Shown: positions 7,823 to 15,568, counted from the stretch's first letter. The stretch: DNA of 38,449 nucleotides from an uncultured Bacteroidaceae bacterium (GCA_934293005.1 CAKQYA010000024.1:1-38449), one strand, 5' to 3'. The notes: generated by a model from the sequence alone, not told the origin. Program-made: numbers and translations.

Positions 7823-9202
7823 TCAATGTTCTTCTGATTCGTTTGATTCAGTCTCAGCCGGACTATCTTCTGCTGGTTCCTGCTCATCAGAAGCCTGTTC
7901 ATCAGACACCTGTTTCTGGGCAGCTGACTCCTGCTCGTTAGAGTCGTCAAACTCAGCACGAAGAATGTTGAGCACGTCATCGACAGTGTTTTCCTCAAGG
8001 TCTGCCTTCTCCACCAACATTGCGCGAGGGGCGTCAAGCACACTCTTAGCTGTTTCAAGTCCAATGCCTTTGATAGCTTCGATGACCCATGGCTCAATCT
8101 CGTCCTTAAACTCATCAAGATAGATATCCTCATCAGGCTCTTCTCCATCAATTTCTCTGAACACGTCTATAGTGTAGCCTGTGAGCATGCTCGCCAACTT
8201 GATGTTGTCGCCATTCTTGCCAATGGCAAGACTCACCTGGTCTGGCTGCAAGAACACGTCCGCCTTCTTTCTTTCTTCATCAAGATTGATTGAAGATATG
8301 ACAGCAGGACTAAGAGCACGCTGGATGAAGAGTTTCTGGTTTTGTGTAAAGAGTATCACATCGATGTTCTCATTGTGAAGCTCTTTTACGATGCCGTGTA
8401 TGCGGCTGCCTTTCACGCCCACGCATGCGCCTACGGCATCAATGCGCTCATTGAAACTCTCCACAGCAATCTTTGCGCGCTGTCCAGGAATGCGTGCCAC
8501 CTTGCGGATTGCAATGAGGCCGTCATTGATTTCTGGCACCTCATGCTCTATGAGACGCTGAAGGAAATCAGGAGCTGTGCGCGAAAGAATAATTTTCGGA
8601 TTGTTATTGAGGTTGTCCACACGAAGCACCACAGCTCTCGCTGCCTCTCCCTTGCGGAAGAAATCGCCTGGTATCTGTTCATTCTTGGGAAGAAGAAGCT
8701 CGTTGCCCTCGTCATCAAGAAGGAGCATCTCACGTTTCCATATCTGATAGACCTCACCACTCACAATAGTTCCGACCTTGTCAATATACTTATTGTAAAG
8801 GTTGTCGTGCTCAAGGTCAAGAATCTTGCTGGCCATAGTCTGACGAAGAGTCAAAATGGCACGGCGTCCAAACTTTGCGAACTCTATCTTCTCACTCACT
8901 TCCTCACCTATCTCATAATCCTTGTCTATCTTGCGAGCATCCGACAAAGATATCTCCGCATTCTCGTTCCTCACGCTGTCGTCTTCCACCACCACACGGT
9001 TGCGATAAATCTCAAAGTCGCCTTTGTCTGGGTTGACAATAACGTCAAAATTCTCATCAGAGCCGTAAGTTCTCTGCAAGACACTGCGGAAACTATCCTC
9101 TATCACACTAACAAGAGTAGTTCTGTCAATGTTCTTTGTCTCCTTGAAATCCTTGAATGTATCAATCAAGTTAACCTGTTCTATTGCTTCTTTCTTTGCC
9201 AT
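7823..9202 (-). CDS. nusA: Transcription termination/antitermination factor NusA
   Basis: NusA binds RNA polymerase and nascent RNA and controls pausing, termination and antitermination. The 459-aa protein has the N-terminal polymerase-binding domain (residues 1-125), an S1 domain (about 135-200, GTIVSGEVYQIWKREMLLL) and two KH domains (about 230-370, including GVKGSRIHGIVKEL and QVSLAIGKNGDNIKLAS). The tail after residue 420 is very acidic and Gln/Ser-rich (DEQEPAEDSPAETESNESEE), as in several Bacteroidetes. It lies 34 bp after rimP and 15 bp before infB. Confidence 0.97.
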   Translation of the reverse strand: MAKKEAIEQVNLIDTFKDFKETKNIDRTTLVSVIEDSFRSVLQRTYGSDENFDVIVNPDKGDFEIYRNRVVVEDDSVRNENAEISLSDARKIDKDYEIGEEVSEKIEFAKFGRRAILTLRQTMASKILDLEHDNLYNKYIDKVGTIVSGEVYQIWKREMLLLDDEGNELLLPKNEQIPGDFFRKGEAARAVVLRVDNLNNNPKIILSRTAPDFLQRLIEHEVPEINDGLIAIRKVARIPGQRAKIAVESFNERIDAVGACVGVKGSRIHGIVKELHNENIDVILFTQNQKLFIQRALSPAVISSINLDEERKKADVFLQPDQVSLAIGKNGDNIKLASMLTGYTIDVFREIDGEEPDEDIYLDEFKDEIEPWVIEAIKGIGLETAKSVLDAPRAMLVEKADLEENTVDDVLNILRAEFDDSNEQESAAQKQVSDEQASDEQEPAEDSPAETESNESEEH

Positions 9203-9236
9203 TGGTATTATATTTTCTATTTTTTCTTAACAAAAA

Positions 9237-9704
9237 TCATTTAAAGTCTATGATATTCTTCACCCACTTCACGTCACCGTAAGCAAAGGCTTTGTCAACC
9301 TCCACCATCTGCGGACGCTTCTTGCCTTCAATCTTCTGCTTCTCTGTCACCACCACAACAAAGCCATTCTCATCAGCCGATTTCATATAGCCTTCCATCT
9401 TCTTGCCTTCAGCTGTGAGCAACTCAACATCATACCCCACCGAATTGACATACTGCTGCAGCACCTTGAACGGCTGGCCTATGCCAGCAGAACCAACCTC
9501 CAGCTCGAAGTCTTCCTCGTCTCTGTTGAGATGATCTTCAATGAACTTGCTCAGTTCACAGCAGTCGTCAATCCACACACCTTCCTTGTGGTCTATTTCT
9601 ACCGTAATCTTGTTTTGGTCGTCAACAGAAGCGTCTACGAGAAAATACTCCTTGCCTTCAAGCCATTCATTAGCCAAATCTCTAACTTTGTTTTTGTCAA
9701 TCAT
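9237..9704 (-). CDS. rimP: Ribosome maturation factor RimP
   Basis: RimP helps late assembly of the 30S subunit. The 155-aa protein matches the family in length and has the core YFLVDASVDDQNKITVEID, then ISKF-like CCELSKFIEDHL, then ELEVGSAGIGQPF, where most bacteria have a VSSPGLDRPL-like stretch. It is the first gene of the operon that runs through nusA, infB, cvpA and sufBCD. A -7 box lies about 70 bp upstream and the leader between them can fold into two hairpins. Confidence 0.93.
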   Translation of the reverse strand: MIDKNKVRDLANEWLEGKEYFLVDASVDDQNKITVEIDHKEGVWIDDCCELSKFIEDHLNRDEEDFELEVGSAGIGQPFKVLQQYVNSVGYDVELLTAEGKKMEGYMKSADENGFVVVVTEKQKIEGKKRPQMVEVDKAFAYGDVKWVKNIIDFK

Positions 9705-9719
9705 AGAAATGTTTTATTA

Positions 9720-9760
9720 CTTGTTTATCAAACAAACGAGGGAACTTATTCAGTCCCCTC
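9720..9760 (-). promoter_or_regulatory. rimP operon 5' leader with two hairpins
   Basis: On the minus strand, between the predicted start site and the rimP ATG, GAGGGGAC can pair with GTTCCCTC (one G-T pair, 7-nt loop), and further down TTGTTT can pair with AAACAA across GAT. Such stems could affect translation or early termination of the operon, but no family of leader RNA was recognised. Confidence 0.4.
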
Positions 9761-9773
9761 GCGCTTTACGATG

Positions 9774-9781
9774 CAAAGTTA
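9774..9781 (-). promoter_or_regulatory. -7 promoter box of the rimP-nusA-infB-suf operon
   Basis: On the minus strand the sequence is TAACTTTG, a full match to the Bacteroidetes -7 consensus TAnnTTTG, about 70 bp upstream of rimP. No good -33 TTG was found at the usual distance. Confidence 0.55.
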
Positions 9782-9927
9782 CCACTTTTATTTATATTGT
9801 ACGTGTTTTTTACGGAAATCTTCACTTACAGCACCATTTTTTTTCATTTTCACCTGTTTTTCACAACCGCAACCACCTTTTTATGAACTTTTTTCATTGT
9901 TCTGTCATTCATTTGCAAAAAAACACA

Positions 9928-9935
9928 TACCTTTG
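9928..9935 (+). promoter_or_regulatory. -7 promoter box of the polyphosphate polymerase operon
   Basis: TACCTTTG matches TAnnTTTG exactly, 50 bp upstream of the ATG at 9986. A TTTG at 9912-9915 lies upstream but closer than the usual spacing, so the -33 box is uncertain. Confidence 0.55.
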
Positions 9936-9985
9936 TGTTCACTAATATCATTCTAATGAAACCTGACTAACTATATTGTAAAACA

Positions 9986-10777
9986 ATGCACAACATCAAT
10001 GACGACATCAACGAACTGCTAAGCACCATGACACCAATCACACTCGAGCAGATGTCGGAAATCAGACTGATGAACCGACTTGACACAAAGTATGTAGCGT
10101 CTAAAGAGCAACTGGTGCAGCTGCTAAAGATGGTGCAGGACAAATATTACGTGCAAGAGACATTGGAAAGGCGTGCCATACCGTACCTCACGACATACTA
10201 CGACACATCTTGCCACGACTTGTACATGATGCACCACAATGGACGAGCCCGGCGCATGAAGGTCAGAGTGCGCACATACGTGGCAAGCCAACTCACCTTT
10301 CTTGAAGTGAAGAACAAGAACAACCATGCGCGCACCAAAAAGAAAAGAATAGAAGTGCCGTCACAAGACAACTTCCGCAACACAGAAGGGGCGCACGATC
10401 TGGTGCAGAGCAAGACTGGCCTGAATCTCGACCGCCTGTCACCCGTAGTGAGAAATGTCTTCAACCGCATAACCCTTGTCAACAAAGGCAAAACAGAGCG
10501 TCTCACCATCGACTTCGACATCAGTTTCCATAATTGCGAAACAAACCGTGACCATGGCACAGACTGCCTTGTGGTCATAGAGCTGAAGCGCGATGGCAAT
10601 GTGTACTCACCCATATGCAATCTATTGCGCGACATCCATGTGCATCCTACAGGATTCTCCAAATGCTGCATTGGCATGGCACTTACAGACCCATGGCTGA
10701 AACAGAACAACTTCAAGCCCAAGCTTCGCAGACTTGAAAAAATCAACGGACGGCAATTCATAGACCACGAATTGTAG
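9986..10777 (+). CDS. VTC-domain polyphosphate polymerase
   Basis: This protein resembles the catalytic tunnel domain of yeast Vtc4, which makes inorganic polyphosphate from ATP. At 263 aa it is a lone VTC domain. The basic tunnel residues expected in this fold are visible: MNRLDTKYV (near 30), YYDTSCHDLYMMHHNGRARR followed by KVRVRTY (near 70-95), FLEVKNKNN (near 105), ERLTIDFDISF (near 172), VIELKRDG (near 196) and GFSKCCIGMAL (near 220). Soluble by appearance, it probably works at the inner face of the membrane with the DUF4956 protein encoded 99 bp downstream. It leads a five-gene operon. The enzyme activity is inferred from the family. Confidence 0.85.
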   Translation: MHNINDDINELLSTMTPITLEQMSEIRLMNRLDTKYVASKEQLVQLLKMVQDKYYVQETLERRAIPYLTTYYDTSCHDLYMMHHNGRARRMKVRVRTYVASQLTFLEVKNKNNHARTKKKRIEVPSQDNFRNTEGAHDLVQSKTGLNLDRLSPVVRNVFNRITLVNKGKTERLTIDFDISFHNCETNRDHGTDCLVVIELKRDGNVYSPICNLLRDIHVHPTGFSKCCIGMALTDPWLKQNNFKPKLRRLEKINGRQFIDHEL

Positions 10778-10876
10778 CCACGCAAACATTGGGCCTACTT
10801 TTCTTCAAACACAGCAATACAATGCAATTCATCAAACAAAAGGAACTTTAAAAAACTAACATAAACCTCAACACCA

Positions 10877-11575
10877 ATGGATACAATAAACGACTTCTTC
10901 ACAGTGCTCTCAAGCGACTCTTGCCGCTTGCTCGACCTGTTTCTCCGACTCATCATCAACACTACATTCACCATCATCATCGCACGATGCTTCTACTTTC
11001 CCAAAGCCAGAAGACGAGATTTTTTCTTCACATATATCCTTTTAGGATTCTGCATCTTCATGCTCATCCATCTAATGAGCGATTCTAAGATGAAGACAGG
11101 CATAGCGATGGGCCTCTTCGCCATCTTCTGCATCATGCGCTACCGAACGGAGTCGGTGCCAATAAGAGAAATGACATACCTTTTCCTCATCATCTCGCTT
11201 TCTGCCATAAACGGTCTCGCTTGGACAGCCGACATCAGCCCGAAGCATCCAGAGTTTGCAGGGCCACTCATGACCAGCATGGGCGAACTTCTGCTCACCG
11301 ACATTGTTTTTGTGGCTGGCGTATGGCTGGCTGAAGCCAACAGACTCATCAAGAGCCTCTCTTCAAAATACATAAAATACGACAAGATTGACCTCATCAA
11401 GCCCAACAGGCGCCAGGAACTCATTGCAGACCTCAAGGAACGCACAGGACTCGACATAACAAACGTCAGCATCGGCTCTATCGACTTTCTCAAAGACATG
11501 GCTCTCATCAAGATTTATTACAATACAGATGAAGCCGATGAGACAGCTATGAAAATGCCTAAGGAATACCAATAA
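10877..11575 (+). CDS. DUF4956 domain-containing membrane protein
   Basis: The 232-aa protein has about five membrane segments in its first 150 residues and a cytosolic tail of some 80 residues. The central stretch AIFCIMRYRTESVPIREMTY is the conserved core of DUF4956. Genes of this family very often lie next to VTC polyphosphate polymerases, as here, so it may form a membrane anchor or export channel for the polymer; that role is inference. The tail RQELIADLKERTGLDITNVS resembles a small alpha/beta domain seen in this family. Confidence 0.85.
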   Translation: MDTINDFFTVLSSDSCRLLDLFLRLIINTTFTIIIARCFYFPKARRRDFFFTYILLGFCIFMLIHLMSDSKMKTGIAMGLFAIFCIMRYRTESVPIREMTYLFLIISLSAINGLAWTADISPKHPEFAGPLMTSMGELLLTDIVFVAGVWLAEANRLIKSLSSKYIKYDKIDLIKPNRRQELIADLKERTGLDITNVSIGSIDFLKDMALIKIYYNTDEADETAMKMPKEYQ

Positions 11576-11603
11576 TATCAACATCTACAGTACTCTTAGC
11601 ATT

Positions 11604-12434
11604 ATGAAAACAACATTCAAAACAGCAGCGGCATTGCTCTTGACACTATGCGCCACAAGCATTCATGCGCAATCAGACGACTTTGGCATGGACTTCAGCC
11701 TCTCAGCCGAGAAGAAACTCACGCCAGCCATCGAACTCAGCGTTGAAGGCAACGCGCGCACGCAAGACAACACCAGCAAGATGGATCGTTGGTCGATAGG
11801 AGCATCCATCAGCACAAAGGTATACAACAGCACCACATTCAACATCAAAGCCTTCGCAGGTTGGGAATACCTCTGGATGCACAAACTTGGAGAGAAGAAA
11901 GACAAATATGACACATACACCAACATGACGCCTGATGGCGAGGTGACTGTCACTGAATACGAGGGCTACAATGAGACACTCCCCTACTGGCGCGACCGTC
12001 ACCGTACAAACATCGGAGCTTCAGCATCTTACAAGCCAAACAAACGATGGTCATTCCAGCTCAAAGAGACGGTACAATACTCACACTACGCTAAAGCAAC
12101 CACAGAGAAGCATAAATACCGTCTCAATGATGAAGGCAATTTATATCAGAAATCAGCAGACGAAGTGACCAAGTCGCCTAAAGACAGGACTATCTTGCGC
12201 TCGCGCCTCTCCGCCGAATACAACATAAAGCATTGTCCATTAAATCCATACGCTTCAGCAGAATACGGATGTGGCCTGTCATACAACACCAGCAAATGGA
12301 AGTTTACAGCTGGCACAGACTACAAAATCAACAAGAAGAACATCCTCACTGCATTCTATCGCTACCAGACAGAAAACGATGATGATGACCCAAATGGACA
12401 TATCATAGGCATAGGATACAAGATAAAATTATAA
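11604..12434 (+). CDS. DUF2490 family outer-membrane beta-barrel protein
   Basis: The 276-aa protein begins with a signal peptide (KTAAALLLTLCATSIHAQ) and continues as alternating aromatic and polar strands typical of an outer-membrane barrel: KMDRWSIGASISTKVY, WSFQLKETVQYSHYA, ILRSRLSAEYNI, ILTAFYRYQTEND, and a C-terminal strand HIIGIGYKIKL. This pattern fits DUF2490. It lies 28 bp after the DUF4956 gene in the operon, which suggests that the polyphosphate function has an outer-membrane side. No substrate can be named. Confidence 0.8.
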   Translation: MKTTFKTAAALLLTLCATSIHAQSDDFGMDFSLSAEKKLTPAIELSVEGNARTQDNTSKMDRWSIGASISTKVYNSTTFNIKAFAGWEYLWMHKLGEKKDKYDTYTNMTPDGEVTVTEYEGYNETLPYWRDRHRTNIGASASYKPNKRWSFQLKETVQYSHYAKATTEKHKYRLNDEGNLYQKSADEVTKSPKDRTILRSRLSAEYNIKHCPLNPYASAEYGCGLSYNTSKWKFTAGTDYKINKKNILTAFYRYQTENDDDDPNGHIIGIGYKIKL

Positions 12435-12447
12435 AATCACATCAATC

Positions 12448-12473
12448 CCCTATCAGCCTCAATGCCGATAGGG
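12448..12473 (+). terminator. Weak hairpin between the DUF2490 and 12496 genes
   Basis: CCCTATC (12448-12454) pairs with GATAGGG (12467-12473), followed by AATAAAA and no T-run. It may slow transcription or protect mRNA ends inside the operon; it is not a strong terminator. Confidence 0.35.
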
Positions 12474-12495
12474 AATAAAACACGAACCCTGATAT

Positions 12496-12912
12496 ATGAA
12501 AAAACTCGACATGCAAAAAATCACGCTGACAGCATCATTATGCCTTGCCAGCCTCATATCCCATGCTGACGACTTCAACCTCTATTACGAAGCCAACAGC
12601 AATACTGCGCCAGTCGAAGTGGAAACAGCTACAAACCTTGACAAAATAGTGTTCACGGACCAGGAAGTGAAAATTCTTGATGCAAACGGCAAGTCGGTAA
12701 CTGTGAAAAAAGAAGGACTCACACGCTTGTTTTTCTCGACCGAAAAAAACGTCACTTCCATCAACGATGTGATGGAAAGCGGTAGCACGAACGGCATTCA
12801 GGACAAAACTGTGAGAGACATAACAGGACGCATTGTCAGCAATTCAGGCGACACGTCAGTTCTCCCACAAGGCATATATGTCGTAGACGGCAAGAAACTC
12901 ATCATCAAATAA
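12496..12912 (+). CDS. Small exported hypothetical protein with sorting-type C-terminus
   Basis: The 138-aa protein has a signal peptide (KITLTASLCLASLISHA), a short beta-rich middle including NLDKIVFTDQEVKI, and a C-terminus DITGRIVSNS...LPQGIYVVDGKKLIIK. That end resembles the degenerate sorting tails (GIYIV-x-GKK-hhhK) common in secreted Bacteroidetes proteins. Its opening resembles that of the next gene product (IDSITF there, LDKIVF here). It lies 61 bp after the DUF2490 gene and 29 bp before the beta-helix gene. I do not recognise a named family; function unknown. Confidence 0.75.
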   Translation: MKKLDMQKITLTASLCLASLISHADDFNLYYEANSNTAPVEVETATNLDKIVFTDQEVKILDANGKSVTVKKEGLTRLFFSTEKNVTSINDVMESGSTNGIQDKTVRDITGRIVSNSGDTSVLPQGIYVVDGKKLIIK

Positions 12913-12941
12913 AACACAACAACATAAAAAGACACAGCACC

Positions 12942-14171
12942 ATGCGTAAAATAATATTGTCATCCATACTTGCCGCAGCATCGGCCGTTGCAACAATGGC
13001 CCAAACCATCTACATCTGCAAGGACGGCTCATACACAAAGCAAGAAATAGCAGAAGGCTTGGAGATTGCGCTTAATGACGGGATAGACTCCATCACGTTC
13101 CACCAGCCGGCCATAGAGAAAGTGGTAAGCATAGCTTTCAACGGCAACACCGCACAGGTCAACATACCTTCATTCATAGAAGGCGTGACTTGCACCAGCG
13201 GCAACAACCCTGATGTGGTGCTCAGCAGCACCAATGTCACAGACGAGATAATATATGACGTGACAGGCAGCACCACAGACGGCTCGCTCACCATCAACGG
13301 CTCATACAAACTCACCATGCGACTCAATGGCGTGAGCATAGCATCATCTAAGCAAGGCACCATCAACATAGCATGCGGCAAGCGCATCGCATTAGTCATG
13401 GCCAACGGTTCGGTCAACACTCTGTCTGACGCAGCAAACGGCACGCATAAAGCTTGCTTGTACACAAAGGGGCATCTCGAATTGTCGGGAGAAGGCACAC
13501 TCAACGTGACAGGCAACTCAAACCATGCCATTGCATCTAAAGAATATTTTCAAGTGAAACGCAGCGTGAAGGCTATCAACATCCTCAAGGCTGCCAACGA
13601 TGCCATTCATGCCGGACAATACATTCAGGTCAACGGAGGTGAGATAAACATCACCAGCACAACAACCAACGATGCCATGCAGGCCGAATACAAACTCGAT
13701 GACAACAATGCCATCATACAAGATCCAGAGAATACAGGCAGCATCATTGTCAAAGGCGGCACCATCAACATTGAACTTTCCAATTCACAAGATTCCAAAG
13801 GCCTCAAAGCCGAAGGCGACATCATCATCAGCGGAGGCTCATTCAAGATTGACGCTTTAAGCAATGGCTCGCGCGGCATGCAAACCGACGCCAACATGGT
13901 AATCAACCAAAACGATGCCAGCACCTCCATCACAATCAACGCAAAAGGAACAAAATGCACTTTAGCGGAAGACGCAGCCGATCCGCACAATTGCATGGGC
14001 ATGAAGGTCGATGGCAACCTTACCATCAATGATGCCACCATCAAGGTCTACAACACTGGAAAGAAAGCCAAAGGCATCAAGGTTAAAGGCACATGCTCCA
14101 TCAACGGAGTCGTGAAAGGCAGCGGCACCATAAACGAAGGCAACATCACAGCCACCATCGACAACAAGTGA
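12942..14171 (+). CDS. Cthe_2159-type beta-helix carbohydrate-binding protein
   Basis: The 409-aa protein has a signal peptide (ILAAASAVATMAQ), a short N-terminal module ending in GIDSITFHQP, and a long right-handed beta-helix from about residue 95. Repeated rungs such as GTINIACGKRI, LELSGEGTLNVTGNSNHAI, IQVNGGEINITSTTTNDAM, IIVKGGTINIELSNSQDSKG, IIISGGSFKIDALSNGSRG and LTINDATIKVYNTG show the helix. This fits the Cthe_2159 family (cellulose/pectate-like, Ca-binding beta-helices). Such proteins often occur beside VTC and DUF4956 genes. It is the last gene of the operon and is followed by a strong terminator. Confidence 0.8.
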   Translation: MRKIILSSILAAASAVATMAQTIYICKDGSYTKQEIAEGLEIALNDGIDSITFHQPAIEKVVSIAFNGNTAQVNIPSFIEGVTCTSGNNPDVVLSSTNVTDEIIYDVTGSTTDGSLTINGSYKLTMRLNGVSIASSKQGTINIACGKRIALVMANGSVNTLSDAANGTHKACLYTKGHLELSGEGTLNVTGNSNHAIASKEYFQVKRSVKAINILKAANDAIHAGQYIQVNGGEINITSTTTNDAMQAEYKLDDNNAIIQDPENTGSIIVKGGTINIELSNSQDSKGLKAEGDIIISGGSFKIDALSNGSRGMQTDANMVINQNDASTSITINAKGTKCTLAEDAADPHNCMGMKVDGNLTINDATIKVYNTGKKAKGIKVKGTCSINGVVKGSGTINEGNITATIDNK

Positions 14172-14204
14172 AACAATAGTTATTGTGACACATATTTATA
14201 TTTA

Positions 14205-14249
14205 AGAATGATGCGCCAAACAATATTGTATTGTTTGGCGCATCATTCT
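14205..14249 (+). terminator. Strong hairpin ending the polyphosphate operon
   Basis: A perfect 21-bp stem (14205-14225 and 14229-14249) with a TTG loop lies 33 bp after the stop of the last operon gene and is followed by ATTTTAC. The symmetry makes it usable on either strand. Confidence 0.85.
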
Positions 14250-14255
14250 ATTTTA

Positions 14256-14605
14256 CATTACTCTTCATTCCCAAATCATACAACTATCAGTCATAACACC
14301 AAAGTTTAGACATCATATGCAAACGCAGCAACCCACAAACAAGGCTGAAAAGAATGGCCGTAGTGCCGTTTTTAGCAATCTCAACACTTATCAATGCCAT
14401 GCAACAGGCCACACATGATGAAAAATTGTTAAAACACATCCTTTTGTCACAAATATCACACCATTATAGGCAAAACAATTGTATATTTGTATATATTTAT
14501 TGATACAAAAGTCTTTATCCACACAAAGAAACACCACTATTACACAGACGCAGATTCTTTATAACATACAAACAAAAAGTATCATTATTTAAACCGTTAA
14601 TAGTT
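14256..14605. other. AT-rich intergenic region with a promoter box
   Basis: No gene is seen. TATATTTG at 14482-14489 (plus strand) fits the -7 consensus TAnnTTTG and would give a leader of about 110 nt for the DUF2582 gene at 14606. No clear -33 box or leader structure was found. Confidence 0.5.
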
Positions 14606-14821
14606 ATGAGCAAGTACGAAATTGGCACAAACGCAGGCATCGTATGGCGATTGCTTAGCGATCAGAAGAAAAGGACTCTTTCTGACATCATTGCGGAGAC
14701 AGGCCTCGATGAGGCATCCATCCATGCAGCTATCGGCTGGCTGGCTCGTGAAAACAAGATTGAAATAGACAGACACGACAACTGTCCGCATTATTTCATT
14801 CGTTTCGAATGCTACATCTGA
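14606..14821 (+). CDS. DUF2582 winged helix-turn-helix protein
   Basis: The 71-aa protein fits the small winged-helix family DUF2582 that is widespread in Bacteroidales: MSKYEIGTNAGIVWRLL, then LSDIIAETGLDEASIHAAIG (helix-turn-helix), then WLARENKIEI and a short wing. It may bind DNA or act as a protein-interaction module; targets are unknown. It stands alone, with a long non-coding stretch on each side. Confidence 0.85.
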   Translation: MSKYEIGTNAGIVWRLLSDQKKRTLSDIIAETGLDEASIHAAIGWLARENKIEIDRHDNCPHYFIRFECYI

Positions 14822-14968
14822 TGCGAGATTTCCTCGCTGCAGATATAACAAGGCAATCTATACAGGCTAAAACCCTATCGGTTCATTAAAATAAGACAGG
14901 TGTGCGGTTGCACATTGAATAATCTTCCCTACATCTGTCAGCGTTTTTTTCGACATTCTGTTTCTGAT

Positions 14969-15004
14969 TGCATCGTAGGCATAGCTCGCTATGCCTACGA
15001 TGCA
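14969..15004. repeat. 17-bp perfect inverted repeat with 2-nt loop
   Basis: Arm 14969-14985 (TGCATCGTAGGCATAGC) is the exact reverse complement of 14988-15004, around TC. The loop is too short for an RNA hairpin without opening at least one pair. No T-run follows on either strand, so an ordinary terminator is unlikely. Confidence 0.85.
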
Positions 15005-15081
15005 TCCGTTGCAAGCAATTCGAAAGAATTCCAAACAAGCATTGGATTTTAATTACCGATTCGGGGCCGAAGGCCCAGCAC

Positions 15082-15126
15082 ACATCAGCACTCAAGGCAA
15101 AGTCCTCAGAGTGCTGATGTTTTTTA
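15082..15126 (+). terminator. Intrinsic terminator-like hairpin
   Basis: A 12-bp perfect stem, ACATCAGCACTC (15082-15093) with its complement (15109-15120), has a 15-nt loop and is followed directly by TTTTT. This is a good intrinsic terminator on the plus strand, yet no gene lies within 260 bp upstream, so it may end the DUF2582 transcript or a separate small RNA. Confidence 0.7.
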
Positions 15127-15257
15127 TTCCATAACAATGTATGACTTGCAGCTCCCTTTCAGAAAACAAGAATAGTTAAGTTTGATGCTCGAAAAGGTAG
15201 TTGCAGATCTCACAATACAGGTCGAAAAAAACAAGAAACAACTATTGGAGTGCATGT

Positions 15258-15347
15258 TCAGTACCACATAAGTGTTACTCCTGTACCACCTATAAGACAC
15301 TCCAGTACCAGCTAAGATACACTCCAGTACCAGTTGGGTGGTACTGA
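15258..15347. repeat. 22-bp-period repeat array B (GTACC type, 4 units)
   Basis: GTACC occurs at 15261, 15283, 15305 and 15327, exactly 22 bp apart; units 2 and 3 also share CACTCCA at their ends. The whole array is enclosed by an inverted pair, TCAGTACCA at 15259 and TGGTACTGA at 15339. The last unit is itself a dyad, AGTACCA and TGGTACT around 6 nt. It lies between the terminator-like hairpin and the 3' end of rpsO. Same period as arrays A and C, different half-site. Confidence 0.85.
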
Positions 15348-15506
15348 GACTATTGATGACATAACATCAAAACATATAAATCTTATAATCACATCAGAGA
15401 ATATGAATGATAAAGAGTAAATAAAACTACGCACCTGTCGGGAGAACCCAACATATCCATTCTTTCTAAAATGCACAGGCCCCAAACTCATGCCTAAGAA
15501 AAGCAA

Positions 15507-15546
15507 AAAGAAAAAGCCGCCACCATCCATACGGATAGCAGCGGCT
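15507..15546 (-). terminator. rpsO intrinsic terminator
   Basis: Read on the minus strand, AGCCGC plus TGCTATCC pairs with GGATGGTG plus GCGGCT (14 bp with wobble pairs, 4-nt loop), followed by TTTTTC. It begins 23 bp after the rpsO stop. Confidence 0.85.
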
Positions 15547-15568
15547 GTCTTTTGTTTTCTGCAAATGA

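Larger units (their letters stand above)
14822..15568. other. Hairpin- and repeat-rich non-coding region
   Basis: About 750 bp between the DUF2582 gene and rpsO hold no convincing gene. They carry a 17-bp perfect inverted repeat (14969-15004), a terminator-like hairpin (15082-15126), repeat array B (15258-15347) and the rpsO terminator (15507-15546). A GC-rich GGGCC-GAA-GGCCC hairpin lies near 15064-15076. The first half may encode a structured RNA or be a 3' untranslated region; I could not match it to tmRNA, SRP RNA, RNase P RNA or 6S RNA. Confidence 0.55.

Noticed and set aside
8342..9244. 300-codon frame on the plus strand
   Set aside because: Opposite strand of nusA; composition is that of a shadow frame with many Leu, His and Cys.
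14205..14249. Mobile-element inverted repeat
   Set aside because: The 21-bp stem with a 3-nt loop stands just after the last operon gene and before a T-rich run, so a terminator explains it.
14886..15137. 83-codon frame on the minus strand
   Set aside because: It runs straight through a 17-bp palindrome and a terminator hairpin and has no family features.
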